Assembly: GCF_003666685.1 (NCBI RefSeq)
Contig: NZ_RCIZ01000015.1
Coordinates: 17,293-81,292 of the forward strand
Length of the DNA: 64,000 nt
Origin: Mesorhizobium sp. YM1C-6-2
Lineage (GTDB): Bacteria > Pseudomonadota > Alphaproteobacteria > Rhizobiales > Rhizobiaceae
Direction: 5' to 3'
The notes beneath the pieces are model-generated. The model was not told the origin of the DNA. It made no database searches and saw only the letters and a list, made by a program, of their open reading frames with translations. The translations under genes and the position numbers were made by a program. Positions within the stretch are counted from its first letter, which is position 1. Each line of letters starts with the position of its first letter. This document shows, one piece after another, positions 43,715 to 53,143 of this stretch.

Positions 43715-43843
43715 GTGCCCGCCTGATCCGCGGGGCGTCACTGGATTCAAGATTTCCTGTTCTTGGGAAGCTTACGAGCACGTTCAAAACGTCCCGCCTT
43801 TGGGTGAGTGCGGGGCGGGAATTTATGCCGGGGAAACAATTTC

Positions 43844-45466
43844 ATGAAGTACGGCCCAGAGATCGTCTTCTCAGCACTGCTCACTTTTACTGCTCTTCTC
43901 GCGGCGGCGTTCGCGGTCGACGAGCCGTTCCGGCTGCATATGTGGATCGCGTTTTTCGTGCTCCTGATCTTCACGGTCGTGCTTTTGCGGAACACGAGCT
44001 TCGAGCCCGAGGCGCCGGTCGATAAATCGGCCTATATGGACGGCCCGATCCGCTACGGCGTCATCGCCACGGTCTTCTGGGGCGTCGTCGGCTTCCTCGC
44101 CGGTGTGTTCATTGCAGCGCAGCTTGCCTTTCCCGATCTCAATTTCGAACCCTGGCTGAACTTCGGTCGCCTCCGGCCCCTGCATACCTCGGCCGTGGTC
44201 TTCGCATTCGGCGGCAATATCCTGATTGCCAGCTCATTCTATGTCGTGCAGCGCACCTGCCGCGCTCGTTTGTTCGGCGGCAACCTCGCCTGGTTCGTCT
44301 TCTGGGGCTACCAGTTCTTCATCATCCTGGCGGCGACGGGCTACCTGCTCGGCATCACTCAGAGCCGCGAGTACGCCGAACCGGAATGGTACGTCGACAT
44401 CTGGCTGACGATCGTTTGGGTCGTCTATCTCGTCGTCTTCATGGGAACCGTGCTGCGTCGCAAGGAGCCGCATATCTACGTCGCCAACTGGTTCTACATG
44501 TCCTTCATCATCACCATTGCGATGCTGCATGTGATGAACAATCTGGCGATCCCCGCGTCCATCGTCGGCTCGAAAAGCTACTCGGCGTTCGCGGGCGTGC
44601 AGGATGCGGTCACGCAATGGTGGTACGGGCACAACGCGGTGGCGTTCTTCCTGACCATACCTTTCCTAGCCATGATGTACTATTTCGTGCCGAAGCAGGT
44701 GAACCGGCCGGTCTATTCCTATCGCCTGTCCATCGTGCACTTCTGGTCGATCATCTTCCTCTACATCTGGGCCGGCCCGCACCACCTGCACTACACGGCG
44801 GTGCCCGATTGGGCGCAGACGCTCGGCATGGTGTTTTCCATCATGCTCTGGATGCCGTCATGGGGCGGCATGATCAACGGCCTGATGACGCTGTCTGGCG
44901 CCTGGGACAAGATCCGCACCGATCCGATCGTGCGCCTGATGGTGGCGGCCATCGCCTTCTACGGCATGGCCACCTTCGAAGGCCCGATGCTGTCGATCAA
45001 GGCGGTCAACTCGCTCTCGCACTATACCGACTGGACCATCGCGCATGTTCACGCCGGGGCGCTGGGGTGGAACGGCATGATCTCCTTCGCTGCCGTCTAT
45101 TTCCTGGCGCCGAAACTGTGGGGCCGTGAACGTCTCTACTCCATCCGCATGGTCAACTGGCACTTCTGGCTGGCGACGCTCGGCATCGTGCTCTACGCGG
45201 CGTCAATGTGGGTGTCAGGCATCATGCAGGGCCTGATGTGGCGCGAATACGACGAACAGGGCTTCCTCGTTTATTCCTTCGTCGAAACCGTCGCGGCGAT
45301 GCATCCCTACTACGTGATGCGCGTGACAGGCGGGCTGTTCTACCTCGCCGGCGGCTTCCTGATGGCATGGAACGTCTACCAGACGATCCGGGGCCGGGTA
45401 CGCGACGAAAAACCCATGGACGTGGCGCTGCCGGTGAGCGGCGCGGCCGTGCAGCCTGCCGAGTAG
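43844..45466 (+). CDS. ccoN: cbb3-type cytochrome c oxidase subunit I
   Basis: A 540-residue catalytic subunit with about twelve helices. Heme and copper ligands are seen in [14 protein letters not shown] (heme b), [12 protein letters not shown] (CuB His, with the nearby Tyr), WAGPHHLHY (CuB) and [17 protein letters not shown] (both hemes). ATG 43844 is chosen. It reduces O2 to water at low oxygen tension in the inner membrane. No TTGAT-N4-ATCAA Fnr/FixK box is visible in the 129 nt upstream; CAAGA/TCTTG arms at 43748-43752 and 43761-43765 are the only symmetry noted. Confidence 0.97.
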   Translation: MKYGPEIVFSALLTFTALLAAAFAVDEPFRLHMWIAFFVLLIFTVVLLRNTSFEPEAPVDKSAYMDGPIRYGVIATVFWGVVGFLAGVFIAAQLAFPDLNFEPWLNFGRLRPLHTSAVVFAFGGNILIASSFYVVQRTCRARLFGGNLAWFVFWGYQFFIILAATGYLLGITQSREYAEPEWYVDIWLTIVWVVYLVVFMGTVLRRKEPHIYVANWFYMSFIITIAMLHVMNNLAIPASIVGSKSYSAFAGVQDAVTQWWYGHNAVAFFLTIPFLAMMYYFVPKQVNRPVYSYRLSIVHFWSIIFLYIWAGPHHLHYTAVPDWAQTLGMVFSIMLWMPSWGGMINGLMTLSGAWDKIRTDPIVRLMVAAIAFYGMATFEGPMLSIKAVNSLSHYTDWTIAHVHAGALGWNGMISFAAVYFLAPKLWGRERLYSIRMVNWHFWLATLGIVLYAASMWVSGIMQGLMWREYDEQGFLVYSFVETVAAMHPYYVMRVTGGLFYLAGGFLMAWNVYQTIRGRVRDEKPMDVALPVSGAAVQPAE

Positions 45467-45478
45467 GGATCGCGAACC

Positions 45479-46210
45479 ATGTCCATCTTGAAGAAGCACT
45501 CCAAGCTCGAGAAGAACGCGACGCTGCTTTTGATCGCGTCGCTTGCCGTGGTCACGATAGGCGGCATCGTCGAGATCGTGCCGCTGTTCTATCTGCAGAA
45601 CACGGTCGAGAAGGTGGAGGGCATGCGACCCTACACTCCGCTCGAACTTGCCGGGCGCGACATATACGTTCGCGAGGGCTGCTACACCTGTCACTCGCAG
45701 ATGATCAGGCCGTTCCGCGACGAGGTCGAGCGCTACGGCCATTACAGCCTCGCGGCGGAATCGATGTACGATCATTCCTTCCAGTGGGGTTCCAAGCGCA
45801 CCGGCCCGGATCTCGCCCGCGTCGGCCAGCGCTATTCGAACGAATGGCATGTCCAGCACCTGGTCGAACCGCGATCCGTCGTGCCGGAATCGGTGATGCC
45901 GAGCTACGCCTTCCTCAAGGACAAGCCGCTCGTCGTGAGAGGGTTCTCGACCCATCTCGTCGCCAACCGCCGGGTTGGGGTCCCCTACACGGACGAGATG
46001 ATCGCCAATGCCGAAGCGGATCTAAAGACACAGGCCGACCCGGATGCGGACACCAGCGGGCTGGAGGAGCGCTATCCCAAGGCCAAGGCCGGCAATTTCG
46101 ACGGCAACCGGCAGGCGCTGACCGAAATGGACGCGCTGGTCGCCTATCTCCAGATGCTCGGCACGCTGGTCGATTTCTCGACCTATGACGAAGCCGCCGG
46201 CTACCGCTGA
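45479..46210 (+). CDS. ccoO: cbb3-type cytochrome c oxidase subunit II (mono-heme c)
   Basis: A 243-residue membrane-anchored cytochrome c. One N-terminal helix ([25 protein letters not shown]) is followed by the heme site CYTCH (Cys68, Cys71, His72) and MRP/MPSY methionine candidates including VMPSYAFL for the axial ligand. It passes electrons from CcoP to the CcoN heme b. It follows ccoN after 12 nt. Confidence 0.97.
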   Translation: MSILKKHSKLEKNATLLLIASLAVVTIGGIVEIVPLFYLQNTVEKVEGMRPYTPLELAGRDIYVREGCYTCHSQMIRPFRDEVERYGHYSLAAESMYDHSFQWGSKRTGPDLARVGQRYSNEWHVQHLVEPRSVVPESVMPSYAFLKDKPLVVRGFSTHLVANRRVGVPYTDEMIANAEADLKTQADPDADTSGLEERYPKAKAGNFDGNRQALTEMDALVAYLQMLGTLVDFSTYDEAAGYR

Positions 46211-46220
46211 GGAGGATCGG

Positions 46221-46373
46221 ATGGAAACCTACACCGCCCTGCGGCACTTCGCGGACAGCTGGGGCTTGCTCGGCATGGTCCTGTTCTTCATTGGCGCCGT
46301 GATTTTCGCCTTCCGTCCCGGCAGTCGCGCCCGCGCCGACGAGGCCGCCCGCATTCCGCTCGAGGACGAATGA
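46221..46373 (+). CDS. ccoQ: cbb3-type oxidase small subunit CcoQ
   Basis: A 50-residue single-helix protein (WGLLGMVLFFIGAVIFAFRPG) with a basic then acidic C-terminal tail, between ccoO and ccoP as in all canonical operons. ATG 46221 is preceded by GAGGAGGA. The family stabilises the assembled oxidase. Confidence 0.93.
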   Translation: METYTALRHFADSWGLLGMVLFFIGAVIFAFRPGSRARADEAARIPLEDE

Positions 46374-46374
46374 C

Positions 46375-47244
46375 ATGAGCGACAAAGAGATCGACGAGGT
46401 TACCGGCGTCTCGACGACCGGCCATGAATGGGACGGCATCCGGGAACTCGACAATCCAATGCCGCGCTGGTGGCTCATCGTCTTCTACGCGAGCATCGTG
46501 TGGGCGGCGGCCTATACCATCGCCTATCCGGCCTGGCCTTTGGTCAGCACGGCGACATCGGGCCTGCTCGGCTACTCCAGCCGCGGCGACGTCAAGGCGG
46601 AACTCGCCGCGGCCCAGGCGGCCCGAGCCGACTACGTCGCGGCCGTGTCCACGATGACGGTGGACGATATCCTTGCCGACGACGGACTGCGCACCTTTGC
46701 CGCTTCGGCGGGCGCCGCTGCTTTCAAGGTCAATTGCGTGCAGTGCCATGGCTCGGGCGCGCAAGGCGCGCCCGGCTATCCGAACCTCAACGACGACGAA
46801 TGGCTGTGGGGCGGCAGCGCCGACGAGATTCGACAGAGCATCGCCCACGGCATCCGCTTTGCCGAGGATTCCGAGACGCGGGTTTCGGAAATGCCGGCCT
46901 TCGGCGAGATTCTGGAGCCGAAGGAAATCACGCAGGTCGCCTCCTTCGTGGCGTCGCTTTCGAGCAAAGGTGAAGACGCCGACGCTGAGGATATCGCTGC
47001 CGGCAAGGAAATCTTCGCGCAGAACTGCGCCGCCTGCCACGGAGAGGACGGCAAGGGCAATCGTGAACTCGGCGCCCCCGACCTGACGGATGCCATCTGG
47101 TTCTACGGATCGTCGCTGCCGGACATTGCCGCCCAGGTCAGGGCTCCGAAGCATGGCGTCATGCCGGCATGGCAGGCGCGTCTCGGCGACACGACGGTCA
47201 AGGAACTGGCAGTTTATGTCCATTCACTGGGAGGCGGTGAGTAA
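46375..47244 (+). CDS. ccoP: cbb3-type cytochrome c oxidase subunit III (di-heme c)
   Basis: A 289-residue protein with an N-terminal DUF4405-like segment and membrane helix (WWLIVFYASIVWAAAYTIAY), then two cytochrome c domains: CVQCH at Cys121/Cys124/His125 and CAACH at Cys218/Cys221/His222. It accepts electrons from soluble or membrane cytochrome c. ATG lies 1 nt after the ccoQ stop. Length is normal for rhizobial FixP. Confidence 0.97.
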   Translation: MSDKEIDEVTGVSTTGHEWDGIRELDNPMPRWWLIVFYASIVWAAAYTIAYPAWPLVSTATSGLLGYSSRGDVKAELAAAQAARADYVAAVSTMTVDDILADDGLRTFAASAGAAAFKVNCVQCHGSGAQGAPGYPNLNDDEWLWGGSADEIRQSIAHGIRFAEDSETRVSEMPAFGEILEPKEITQVASFVASLSSKGEDADAEDIAAGKEIFAQNCAACHGEDGKGNRELGAPDLTDAIWFYGSSLPDIAAQVRAPKHGVMPAWQARLGDTTVKELAVYVHSLGGGE

Positions 47245-47387
47245 AAATCGCGCGCGGCCTGGGGAGATCCGACAGCGCAAGAAGTCTGGAGTGGCAGCCC
47301 GCCTCGCTACGGTGTGGCGGCGTCAGGCCAGTCGCGCATGTAGATGATGCCGGCGCTTGATGGCCAGCGCGGCAGGAGAAGACGGAA

Positions 47388-48947
47388 ATGCTCGAAACGT
47401 CGGAAATCGAGACGTTTGATGCAACGGCGGTAAACTCGGCGCGGATGCGCCAGCCGCTCTACGCTGCGCGCAAGAAAATCTTCCCCAAACGAGCGGCGGG
47501 CCGGTTCCGGCGGTTCAAATGGATCGTGATGCTGATCACGCTCGGCATCTACTACATCACGCCATGGCTGCGCTGGGATCGCGGTCCCTATGCTCCCGAT
47601 CAGGCAGTGCTGGTGGATATGGCCGGGCGCCGCTTTTATTTCTTCCCGATCGAGATATGGCCGCAGGAATTCTATTTCGTGGCCGGCCTGCTGGTCATGG
47701 CCGGTTTCGGGCTTTTCCTGCTGACATCGACGGTCGGACGCGCCTGGTGCGGCTATACATGCCCGCAGACAGTATGGGTCGATCTGTTCCTCGTGGTCGA
47801 GCGCGCAGTCGAGGGCGATCGCAACGCCCGCATCAAGCTGGACAGCGCCCCCTGGTCGGCAGGTAAGCTGGTAAAGAGGGTTTCCAAGCATACGATCTGG
47901 CTGGCCATTGCGGTGGCGACGGGCGGCGCATGGATCTTCTACTTCGCCGATGCACCGACATTGCTGCGCGATCTGGTCAGCGGGCACGCGGCGCCCGTGG
48001 CATACGCCACGGTCGCCGTCCTGACCGCGACCACCTACATATTCGGCGGACTGATGCGCGAGCAGGTCTGCACCTATATGTGCCCCTGGCCGCGCATCCA
48101 GGCGGCGATGCTCGACGAGAATTCGCTCACCGTCACCTACAACGACTGGCGCGGCGAGCCGCGCTCGCGCCACGCCAAGAAAGCGGCGGCCGCGGGGCAG
48201 GCGGTTGGCGATTGCGTCGACTGCAATGCCTGCGTGGCCGTCTGCCCCATGGGGATAGACATACGCGACGGGCAGCAGCTCGAATGCATCACCTGCGCGC
48301 TGTGCATCGACGCCTGCGACAGCGTCATGGACAAGATCGGCAAGGAGCGCGGGCTGATCTCCTATGCGACGCTGGCGGAATACCAGTCCAACATGGCACT
48401 GGCGACGGCCGGCGGCGCATCCTCCATCGATCCGGCAAGAGTTCGCGACGCCGGCGGCAAGCTGTCGGGCAAGGTGTCCGCCTTCCATATCAAGAAACTG
48501 GCGAGGCCGCGCACGCTGATCTACCTCGCAGCCTGGTCACTGGTCGGGCTAGGGCTCCTCTACGCGCTGCTTACGCGCGATCGGCTTCAGGTCAACGTCT
48601 TGGCTGATCGCAACCCGCAATTCGTCGTCCTGTCGGATGGGGCGATCCGCAATGGCTACACAGTCAAGCTCCTCAACATGATCCCCGAGCCGCGCACCAT
48701 CGAGGTCGCTCTCGAGGGTCTGCCGGGCGCCGAGATGACCGTCGTCGGCATCGAGCAGCCTGCAACCCGCGCCTTTGCCGTCGAGGTCGAGCCGGACAGG
48801 CTGAAGACGCTCAAGGTCTTCGTGCGCCAGCCGCGCGAGAACGTGGCCGGCCAGACGCAGCATTTCACCTTCACGGTTGAAGACAAATCGGGCGCTGAGC
48901 ATGCCCGCTACGATGCGACGTTCGAGGCGCCGGAGATGGACCGATGA
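47388..48947 (+). CDS. ccoG: Cytochrome c oxidase accessory protein CcoG (FixG/RdxA), polyferredoxin
   Basis: A 519-residue membrane protein with about five helices. A CGYTCPQTVW motif precedes two 4Fe-4S sites (CVDCNACVAVCPMG near 275-290 and CITCALCIDACD near 300-312). A C-terminal periplasmic Ig-like domain (FixG_C) follows. The family is implicated in Cu(II) to Cu(I) reduction during CuB insertion. It is 143 nt behind ccoP, so may have a separate promoter, and overlaps ccoH by four bases. Confidence 0.95.
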   Translation: MLETSEIETFDATAVNSARMRQPLYAARKKIFPKRAAGRFRRFKWIVMLITLGIYYITPWLRWDRGPYAPDQAVLVDMAGRRFYFFPIEIWPQEFYFVAGLLVMAGFGLFLLTSTVGRAWCGYTCPQTVWVDLFLVVERAVEGDRNARIKLDSAPWSAGKLVKRVSKHTIWLAIAVATGGAWIFYFADAPTLLRDLVSGHAAPVAYATVAVLTATTYIFGGLMREQVCTYMCPWPRIQAAMLDENSLTVTYNDWRGEPRSRHAKKAAAAGQAVGDCVDCNACVAVCPMGIDIRDGQQLECITCALCIDACDSVMDKIGKERGLISYATLAEYQSNMALATAGGASSIDPARVRDAGGKLSGKVSAFHIKKLARPRTLIYLAAWSLVGLGLLYALLTRDRLQVNVLADRNPQFVVLSDGAIRNGYTVKLLNMIPEPRTIEVALEGLPGAEMTVVGIEQPATRAFAVEVEPDRLKTLKVFVRQPRENVAGQTQHFTFTVEDKSGAEHARYDATFEAPEMDR

Positions 48948-49438
48948 GAAGGGGAGAGCGTAGTCGCGAATTCACCGGTCGCCATATGCTGGTCATCATG
49001 GTGGCATTCTTCTCGGTCATCATAGCGGTCAACCTGACGATGGCCTTCTTCGCCCGATCGAGCTGGACCGGCGCGGTCGTCGAGAACACCTATGTGGCTT
49101 CCCAGCAGTTCAACAGGAAGGCCGCCGAAGGCCGCGCGCAGGCGGCGCTAGGCTGGAAGGCTGACCTCGCCATAGCCGACGGCAAGGTCAACTATCGCCT
49201 CACCGACAGCCTCGGCGATATGGTGGCGGCAAGGCAGGCGACGGCGAGCTTTCGCCGGCCGGCCCATGCCGGCGAAGACCAGCAGGTGGCGTTGATCCGC
49301 CAGCCGGACGGTTCGCTTTCCGCGCCTGTGGAGCTGCGCGATGGCAGCTGGATCGTCGAGATCGATACCGAGGTGGGGCTCGAGCATCCTTATCGCGATA
49401 CGCGGCGGCTGATCCTTCGCAACGGAGCCATGCAATGA
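48944..49438 (+). CDS. ccoH: FixH/CcoH family assembly protein
   Basis: A 164-residue single-pass protein. One N-terminal helix (MLVIMVAFFSVIIAVNLTMAFFA) is followed by the conserved SWTGAVVENTYVASQQFN and a periplasmic FixH beta domain ending in GSWIVEIDTEVG. It overlaps ccoG and ccoI by four bases each, indicating tight coupling. It is needed for cbb3 assembly in organisms studied. Confidence 0.94.
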   Translation: MRRGERSREFTGRHMLVIMVAFFSVIIAVNLTMAFFARSSWTGAVVENTYVASQQFNRKAAEGRAQAALGWKADLAIADGKVNYRLTDSLGDMVAARQATASFRRPAHAGEDQQVALIRQPDGSLSAPVELRDGSWIVEIDTEVGLEHPYRDTRRLILRNGAMQ

Positions 49439-51705
49439 GCTGCTGCGCGCCCGGTGCCGAATCCGGAACCGAGGCGGGTTTCCTGTCTCCGGACGAATTG
49501 CGCCATGCCGCTCGCAGCCTTGGCAACGGAATAGCGCAGATCGAATTGTCGGTGCCGGCCGTCCATTGCGGCGCCTGTATCCATTCGGTCGAACAGGGGC
49601 TGTCACGCCTTGAGGGCGTGGTCAGCGCGCGCGTCAATCTTTCGACCAGGCGCGTGTCGGTACGCTTCCGGGAAGACGCTCCACCCCCGCTGACCGAAAC
49701 CTTGACCGCGCTCGGCTACCCGCCGCACCTGTTCGACGAAGCTGCTGTCGACAAGGACAGGTCCCTTTCGGAATTGCTGCGCGGCGTTGCCGTCTCCGGC
49801 TTTGCCGCAGGCAACATCATGCTTCTGTCGGTTTCGGTCTGGTCCGGCGCAGACGGCGCCACACGGGACCTGTTTCACTGGGTTTCGGCGCTGATCGCCC
49901 TGCCTGTCCTGGCTTTCGCAGGCGGCATCTTCTACCGCTCGGCCTGGCAGGCGTTGCGGCATGGACGCATGAACATGGACGTGCCGATCGCCATCGGCGT
50001 GACGCTCGCCTACGCGATGAGCCTCTACGAGACGACCCAGCACGGCGACCATGCCTATTTCGACGCGGTGGCCTCGCTGCTCTTTTTCCTGCTCATAGGC
50101 AGGACGCTCGACCACGTGATGCGCGACAAGGCGCGTTCCGCCGTGCAGGGGCTTGCGCGTCTTGCTCCGCGCGGCGCGATCATGGTCGCGCCCGACGGCG
50201 GCCGCGAGTACAGGCAACTGGGGGAGATCGAACCTGGCAACCGGCTGCTGATCGCGGCAGGCGAGCGCATTCCCGTCGACGCGCGCGTCGACGGTGGCAC
50301 CTCCGACCTCGATACCTCCCTGGTGAACGGCGAAAGCCGCCCGCAACATGTCTCACCGGGTTCGGTCGTACGGGCCGGCACGCTGAACCTCACCGGCCCG
50401 CTGACGCTGGAGGCGATCGCGCGCGCGGACGATTCCTTCCTGGCCGAGATGATGCGCATGATGGAGGCGGCCGAAGGCGGACGGACGCGTTACCGGCGCA
50501 TTGCCGATCGCGCTGCGGCGCTTTACGCGCCTGTCGTCCATCTGGCGGCCTTCGCCACCTTCCTCGGCTGGATGGCTGTCGATGGCGACTGGCACAAGGC
50601 AGTCACCATCGGTATTGCCGTGCTGATCATCACCTGCCCCTGCGCGCTCGGCCTTGCGGTGCCGATCGTCCAGGTGGTGGCCGCCCGCCGCCTGTTCGAG
50701 CGCGGCGTGATGGTCCGTGACGGCTCGGCGATGGAGCGGCTGACCGAGATCGATACGATCGTGTTCGACAAGACCGGCACGCTGACCTTGGGCCGGCCCC
50801 GGCTTGTCAACATTGCAAGCGTCGCGCCCGACATGCTTGCCGTGGCGGCGGCGCTGGGTGCACATTCGCGCCATCCTCTCTCTCAGGCGATCGCCCGGAG
50901 CGCGAGCGGGCAAGCCGCTTTCCATAACTTCGATGCGGTAACTGAAATTCCTGGTTTCGGCATGGAGGGCAAGGCTGGCCCGTCGGTCTGGCGGCTCGGC
51001 CGGGCGGGCTGGGCTCTGGGACAGGACAAGGATCCGTCCGTTTCCTCGCAATCAGGAACGCTCCTTACCCGTGACGGCCGTGAATGCGCGCGGTTCGAGT
51101 TCGAGGATGTCCTCCGGCCAGGCGCCGCCCGAGCCATCCAGGCGCTCCAGCGGTCCGGCAAGTCGGTTCATATGCTCTCCGGCGACACCGAGGCAGCCTG
51201 TGACGACGTGGCCAAGACGCTCGGCATCAGGCAGTATGCCGCCGCCTTGCTGCCGTCCGAAAAGGTCGCGCGCATCGCCGACATGGCGAAAGACGGACAC
51301 AAGGCGCTGATGGTTGGCGACGGGCTGAACGACGCGCCGGCGCTCAGTGCCGCGCATGTGTCGATGGCGCCTGCGACCGCTGCTGACATCGGCCGCAACG
51401 CCGCGGATTTCGTCTTCCTGCGCGAGGGCCTCGAGGCGGTGCCACTCGCCATCGACGTCTCCGAACGAGCCGGAAAGCTGATCCGCCAGAATATCGGCCT
51501 TGCCATCGTTTACAATATCATTGCGATCCCCATCGCCATTCTGGGGCATGTCACGCCGCTGGTCGCCGCCATCGCCATGTCGTGTTCATCGCTGCTGGTC
51601 ATCGGGAACGCATTGCGCCTGTTGCGGGCGGGAGAAGGAATCTCTGTCGCGAGACCTGCCGCTGCGCCTGCCATGGGACATTATTCGGAAGGAGGCGCCA
51701 GGTGA
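49435..51705 (+). CDS. ccoI: Copper-exporting P1B-type ATPase for cbb3 assembly
   Basis: A 756-residue heavy-metal ATPase. The N-terminal MSCCAPG and an HMA domain with HCGAC (Cys45, Cys48) bind Cu(I); CPC at 401-403 is the transmembrane copper site; DKTGT with phosphorylated Asp445; and GDGLNDAPAL closes the P-domain. It delivers copper for CuB of CcoN at the periplasmic face. The ATG overlaps the ccoH stop, and its own stop overlaps the GTG of ccoS. Confidence 0.96.
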   Translation: MSCCAPGAESGTEAGFLSPDELRHAARSLGNGIAQIELSVPAVHCGACIHSVEQGLSRLEGVVSARVNLSTRRVSVRFREDAPPPLTETLTALGYPPHLFDEAAVDKDRSLSELLRGVAVSGFAAGNIMLLSVSVWSGADGATRDLFHWVSALIALPVLAFAGGIFYRSAWQALRHGRMNMDVPIAIGVTLAYAMSLYETTQHGDHAYFDAVASLLFFLLIGRTLDHVMRDKARSAVQGLARLAPRGAIMVAPDGGREYRQLGEIEPGNRLLIAAGERIPVDARVDGGTSDLDTSLVNGESRPQHVSPGSVVRAGTLNLTGPLTLEAIARADDSFLAEMMRMMEAAEGGRTRYRRIADRAAALYAPVVHLAAFATFLGWMAVDGDWHKAVTIGIAVLIITCPCALGLAVPIVQVVAARRLFERGVMVRDGSAMERLTEIDTIVFDKTGTLTLGRPRLVNIASVAPDMLAVAAALGAHSRHPLSQAIARSASGQAAFHNFDAVTEIPGFGMEGKAGPSVWRLGRAGWALGQDKDPSVSSQSGTLLTRDGRECARFEFEDVLRPGAARAIQALQRSGKSVHMLSGDTEAACDDVAKTLGIRQYAAALLPSEKVARIADMAKDGHKALMVGDGLNDAPALSAAHVSMAPATAADIGRNAADFVFLREGLEAVPLAIDVSERAGKLIRQNIGLAIVYNIIAIPIAILGHVTPLVAAIAMSCSSLLVIGNALRLLRAGEGISVARPAAAPAMGHYSEGGAR

Positions 51706-51881
51706 GCGTCCTCGTCTATCTCATTCCGGCGGCGCTGCTCTTCGGCCTGGCGAGCCTGGCCGCCTTCCTCTGGGCGTTGAAAAGCGGTCAGTATGAAGAC
51801 CTCGACGGTGCAGGCGAACGAATTCTCATCGACAGCGAGCGATTGGCGGCATCCGGGAATGGAGACCCCAAGCATTCATAG
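51702..51881 (+). CDS. ccoS: cbb3 oxidase maturation protein CcoS
   Basis: A 59-residue protein starting at GTG 51702, which overlaps the ccoI stop (GTGA). It has one N-terminal helix (LVYLIPAALLFGLASLAAFLWALKSGQYEDLDG), the CcoS signature with the conserved SGQYEDLDG following the membrane segment. It is needed for cofactor insertion into CcoN. Last gene of the cco operon. Confidence 0.94.
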   Translation: MSVLVYLIPAALLFGLASLAAFLWALKSGQYEDLDGAGERILIDSERLAASGNGDPKHS

Positions 51882-51985
51882 CCGTTGGCGTTGCGTATAG
51901 TTACATAAGACACGATCCGGAAGCAGAACGCCGGCGGCGCCCGTAGGCGTAGACTTCACCAGGGACCTTTCAGCGTTTTAGGCCT

Positions 51986-52648
51986 TCACCCGAAAGGTTC
52001 GACCTGAAAGAGCATGCTCACAATCGCAAGGACGCCAACCACAAGCAGGATCAGGGCCGTAACCAGCGTCATCGATGGGGGGAACCTGCTCTGTGCATGG
52101 ATCAGTCCGTCTTGGTGCATCGCGTCGCGCTCGTGGCGCAGACCGAGCATGAATTGGACGTGGTATACGATGCCGATCACCAGCATGACGATGCCGAGCG
52201 CAACCAGCGCAAGGCCGAAATTGCGTGGCGCGGCGGCATGGACAATCGTGCCGGCGTCGCGAAGTCTTTGGAAGAACTGAAAGATCGTGAACCCGAAGCC
52301 GATCAGTGAAAGCGAGGTGCGGATTACCGACATCAGCGTGCGCTCTGCGCTCATCCGGGTCCGCTGGAACGACATGCCGGTTCGGCGCATCGACATCTCG
52401 GTCCGATCGGTCGAAAGATCCGTCCTGTGCATGGAGAGGTCAGTCCGGTATTCGGACAACGACGTGCGATGTTCCGAAAGTCCGGTTCGATGATTCGACA
52501 GACCGGTGCGGTAGGCGGAATATTGGGTGGACGCGAGCTCGGACGTTTCGTCGACCTTCGGAATTGGCGGAACCGGGGTTTCTGGCAGCCGCTTGGGGCG
52601 GACCAAACTGTTCTGCTTAGGGCCTGGCTTTTCGTTGGCGTCCTTCAT
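51986..52648 (-). CDS. DUF202-family membrane protein with ten tandem SxxRTx[LM] heptads
   Basis: A 220-residue protein. A Pro-rich N-terminus (to about 36) leads into ten consecutive heptads of the form S-x-x-R-T-x-L/M at residues 44-113, from SAYRTGL through SMHRTDL to SVIRTSL. The array runs directly into LIGFGFTIFQF, the start of the DUF202 (YidH-like) domain; the last two heptads (AERTLMSVIRTSL) correspond to the normal family signature. Three membrane helices follow (about 111-130, 142-167 and 190-215). GGAGGAA precedes the ATG. The function of DUF202 proteins is not known; in other bacteria some are linked to stress. It lies convergent with ccoS, behind the DUF1622 gene. Confidence 0.88.
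   Translation of the reverse strand: MKDANEKPGPKQNSLVRPKRLPETPVPPIPKVDETSELASTQYSAYRTGLSNHRTGLSEHRTSLSEYRTDLSMHRTDLSTDRTEMSMRRTGMSFQRTRMSAERTLMSVIRTSLSLIGFGFTIFQFFQRLRDAGTIVHAAAPRNFGLALVALGIVMLVIGIVYHVQFMLGLRHERDAMHQDGLIHAQSRFPPSMTLVTALILLVVGVLAIVSMLFQVEPFG
52310..52519 (-). repeat. Ten tandem 21-bp units encoding SxxRTx[LM] heptads
   Basis: The 210-bp array inside the DUF202 gene encodes ten in-frame seven-residue units with invariant Ser, Arg and Thr. DNA units have diverged at third positions while the protein pattern is kept, which suggests selection on the protein and no recent slippage. Confidence 0.85.
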
Positions 52649-52758
52649 GGATGGTTCCTCCAGCTCAAGGGCGGACTAGTCATGCATTCGGGCCGGGGCT
52701 GCTACCAGATCTGCAAGGGCAGGACCGGCAATGGTTCGCGACAATTCGGTCATCTTGA

Positions 52759-53142
52759 CTAACCCGCTTCCGCATCAAGCGAATCCTGCTCGGCCTTCTT
52801 CTCGGCTTCAGCAGCTTCCTCGGCGAGGTCGCGACCGAGGAAGTAGTTGAGGAAGGTGCGGATCACTGCAATCGCCGCCAGGCGGCCGATGTCTTCCCAA
52901 CTGGGTGTCAGAGCCGACTCGATGATGTCGGCGGCAAGCTGGAAGGTCAGGGCGGCAACCAGCCAGCGGGCGTAGCGCTGCCAGATCTGATGGTAGTACG
53001 GCTTGCGATGGACAAGGGCCGCGTGGCCGGCGCCCCAGAAAGCCTCCAGCGTGGCGTAGATGACGATCAGCAGCGCCATGAAGTCGATCAGCAGGATCGT
53101 TGCCTCGGTAAGCTGCGCAAATGTTGCCCGAACAGCTTCCAT
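52759..53142 (-). CDS. DUF1622 family membrane protein
   Basis: A 127-residue protein with three hydrophobic segments: ATILLIDFMALLIVIYATLEAFW, LVAALTFQLAADIIESAL and IGRLAAIAVIRTFLNYFLG, then a charged Glu/Lys-rich tail (EEAAEAEKKAEQD). LTFQLAADII followed by an IRTFLNYFL helix is the DUF1622 pattern. I start at ATG 53142, next to the stop of the sulfatase-modifying gene; ATG 53157 is an alternative with no better ribosome-binding site. The function is unknown. Confidence 0.8.
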   Translation of the reverse strand: MEAVRATFAQLTEATILLIDFMALLIVIYATLEAFWGAGHAALVHRKPYYHQIWQRYARWLVAALTFQLAADIIESALTPSWEDIGRLAAIAVIRTFLNYFLGRDLAEEAAEAEKKAEQDSLDAEAG

Positions 53143-53143
53143 G

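Noticed and set aside
47307..48488. Long minus-strand open frame (393 codons) opposite ccoG
   Set aside because: It is a GC-driven shadow of ccoG: composition is rich in Arg/His/Asp/Gly with no domain, and the plus-strand gene is certain.
52310..52519. CRISPR-like array
   Set aside because: The 21-bp periodicity is coding: units are contiguous without spacers and preserve a heptapeptide pattern within one open frame.
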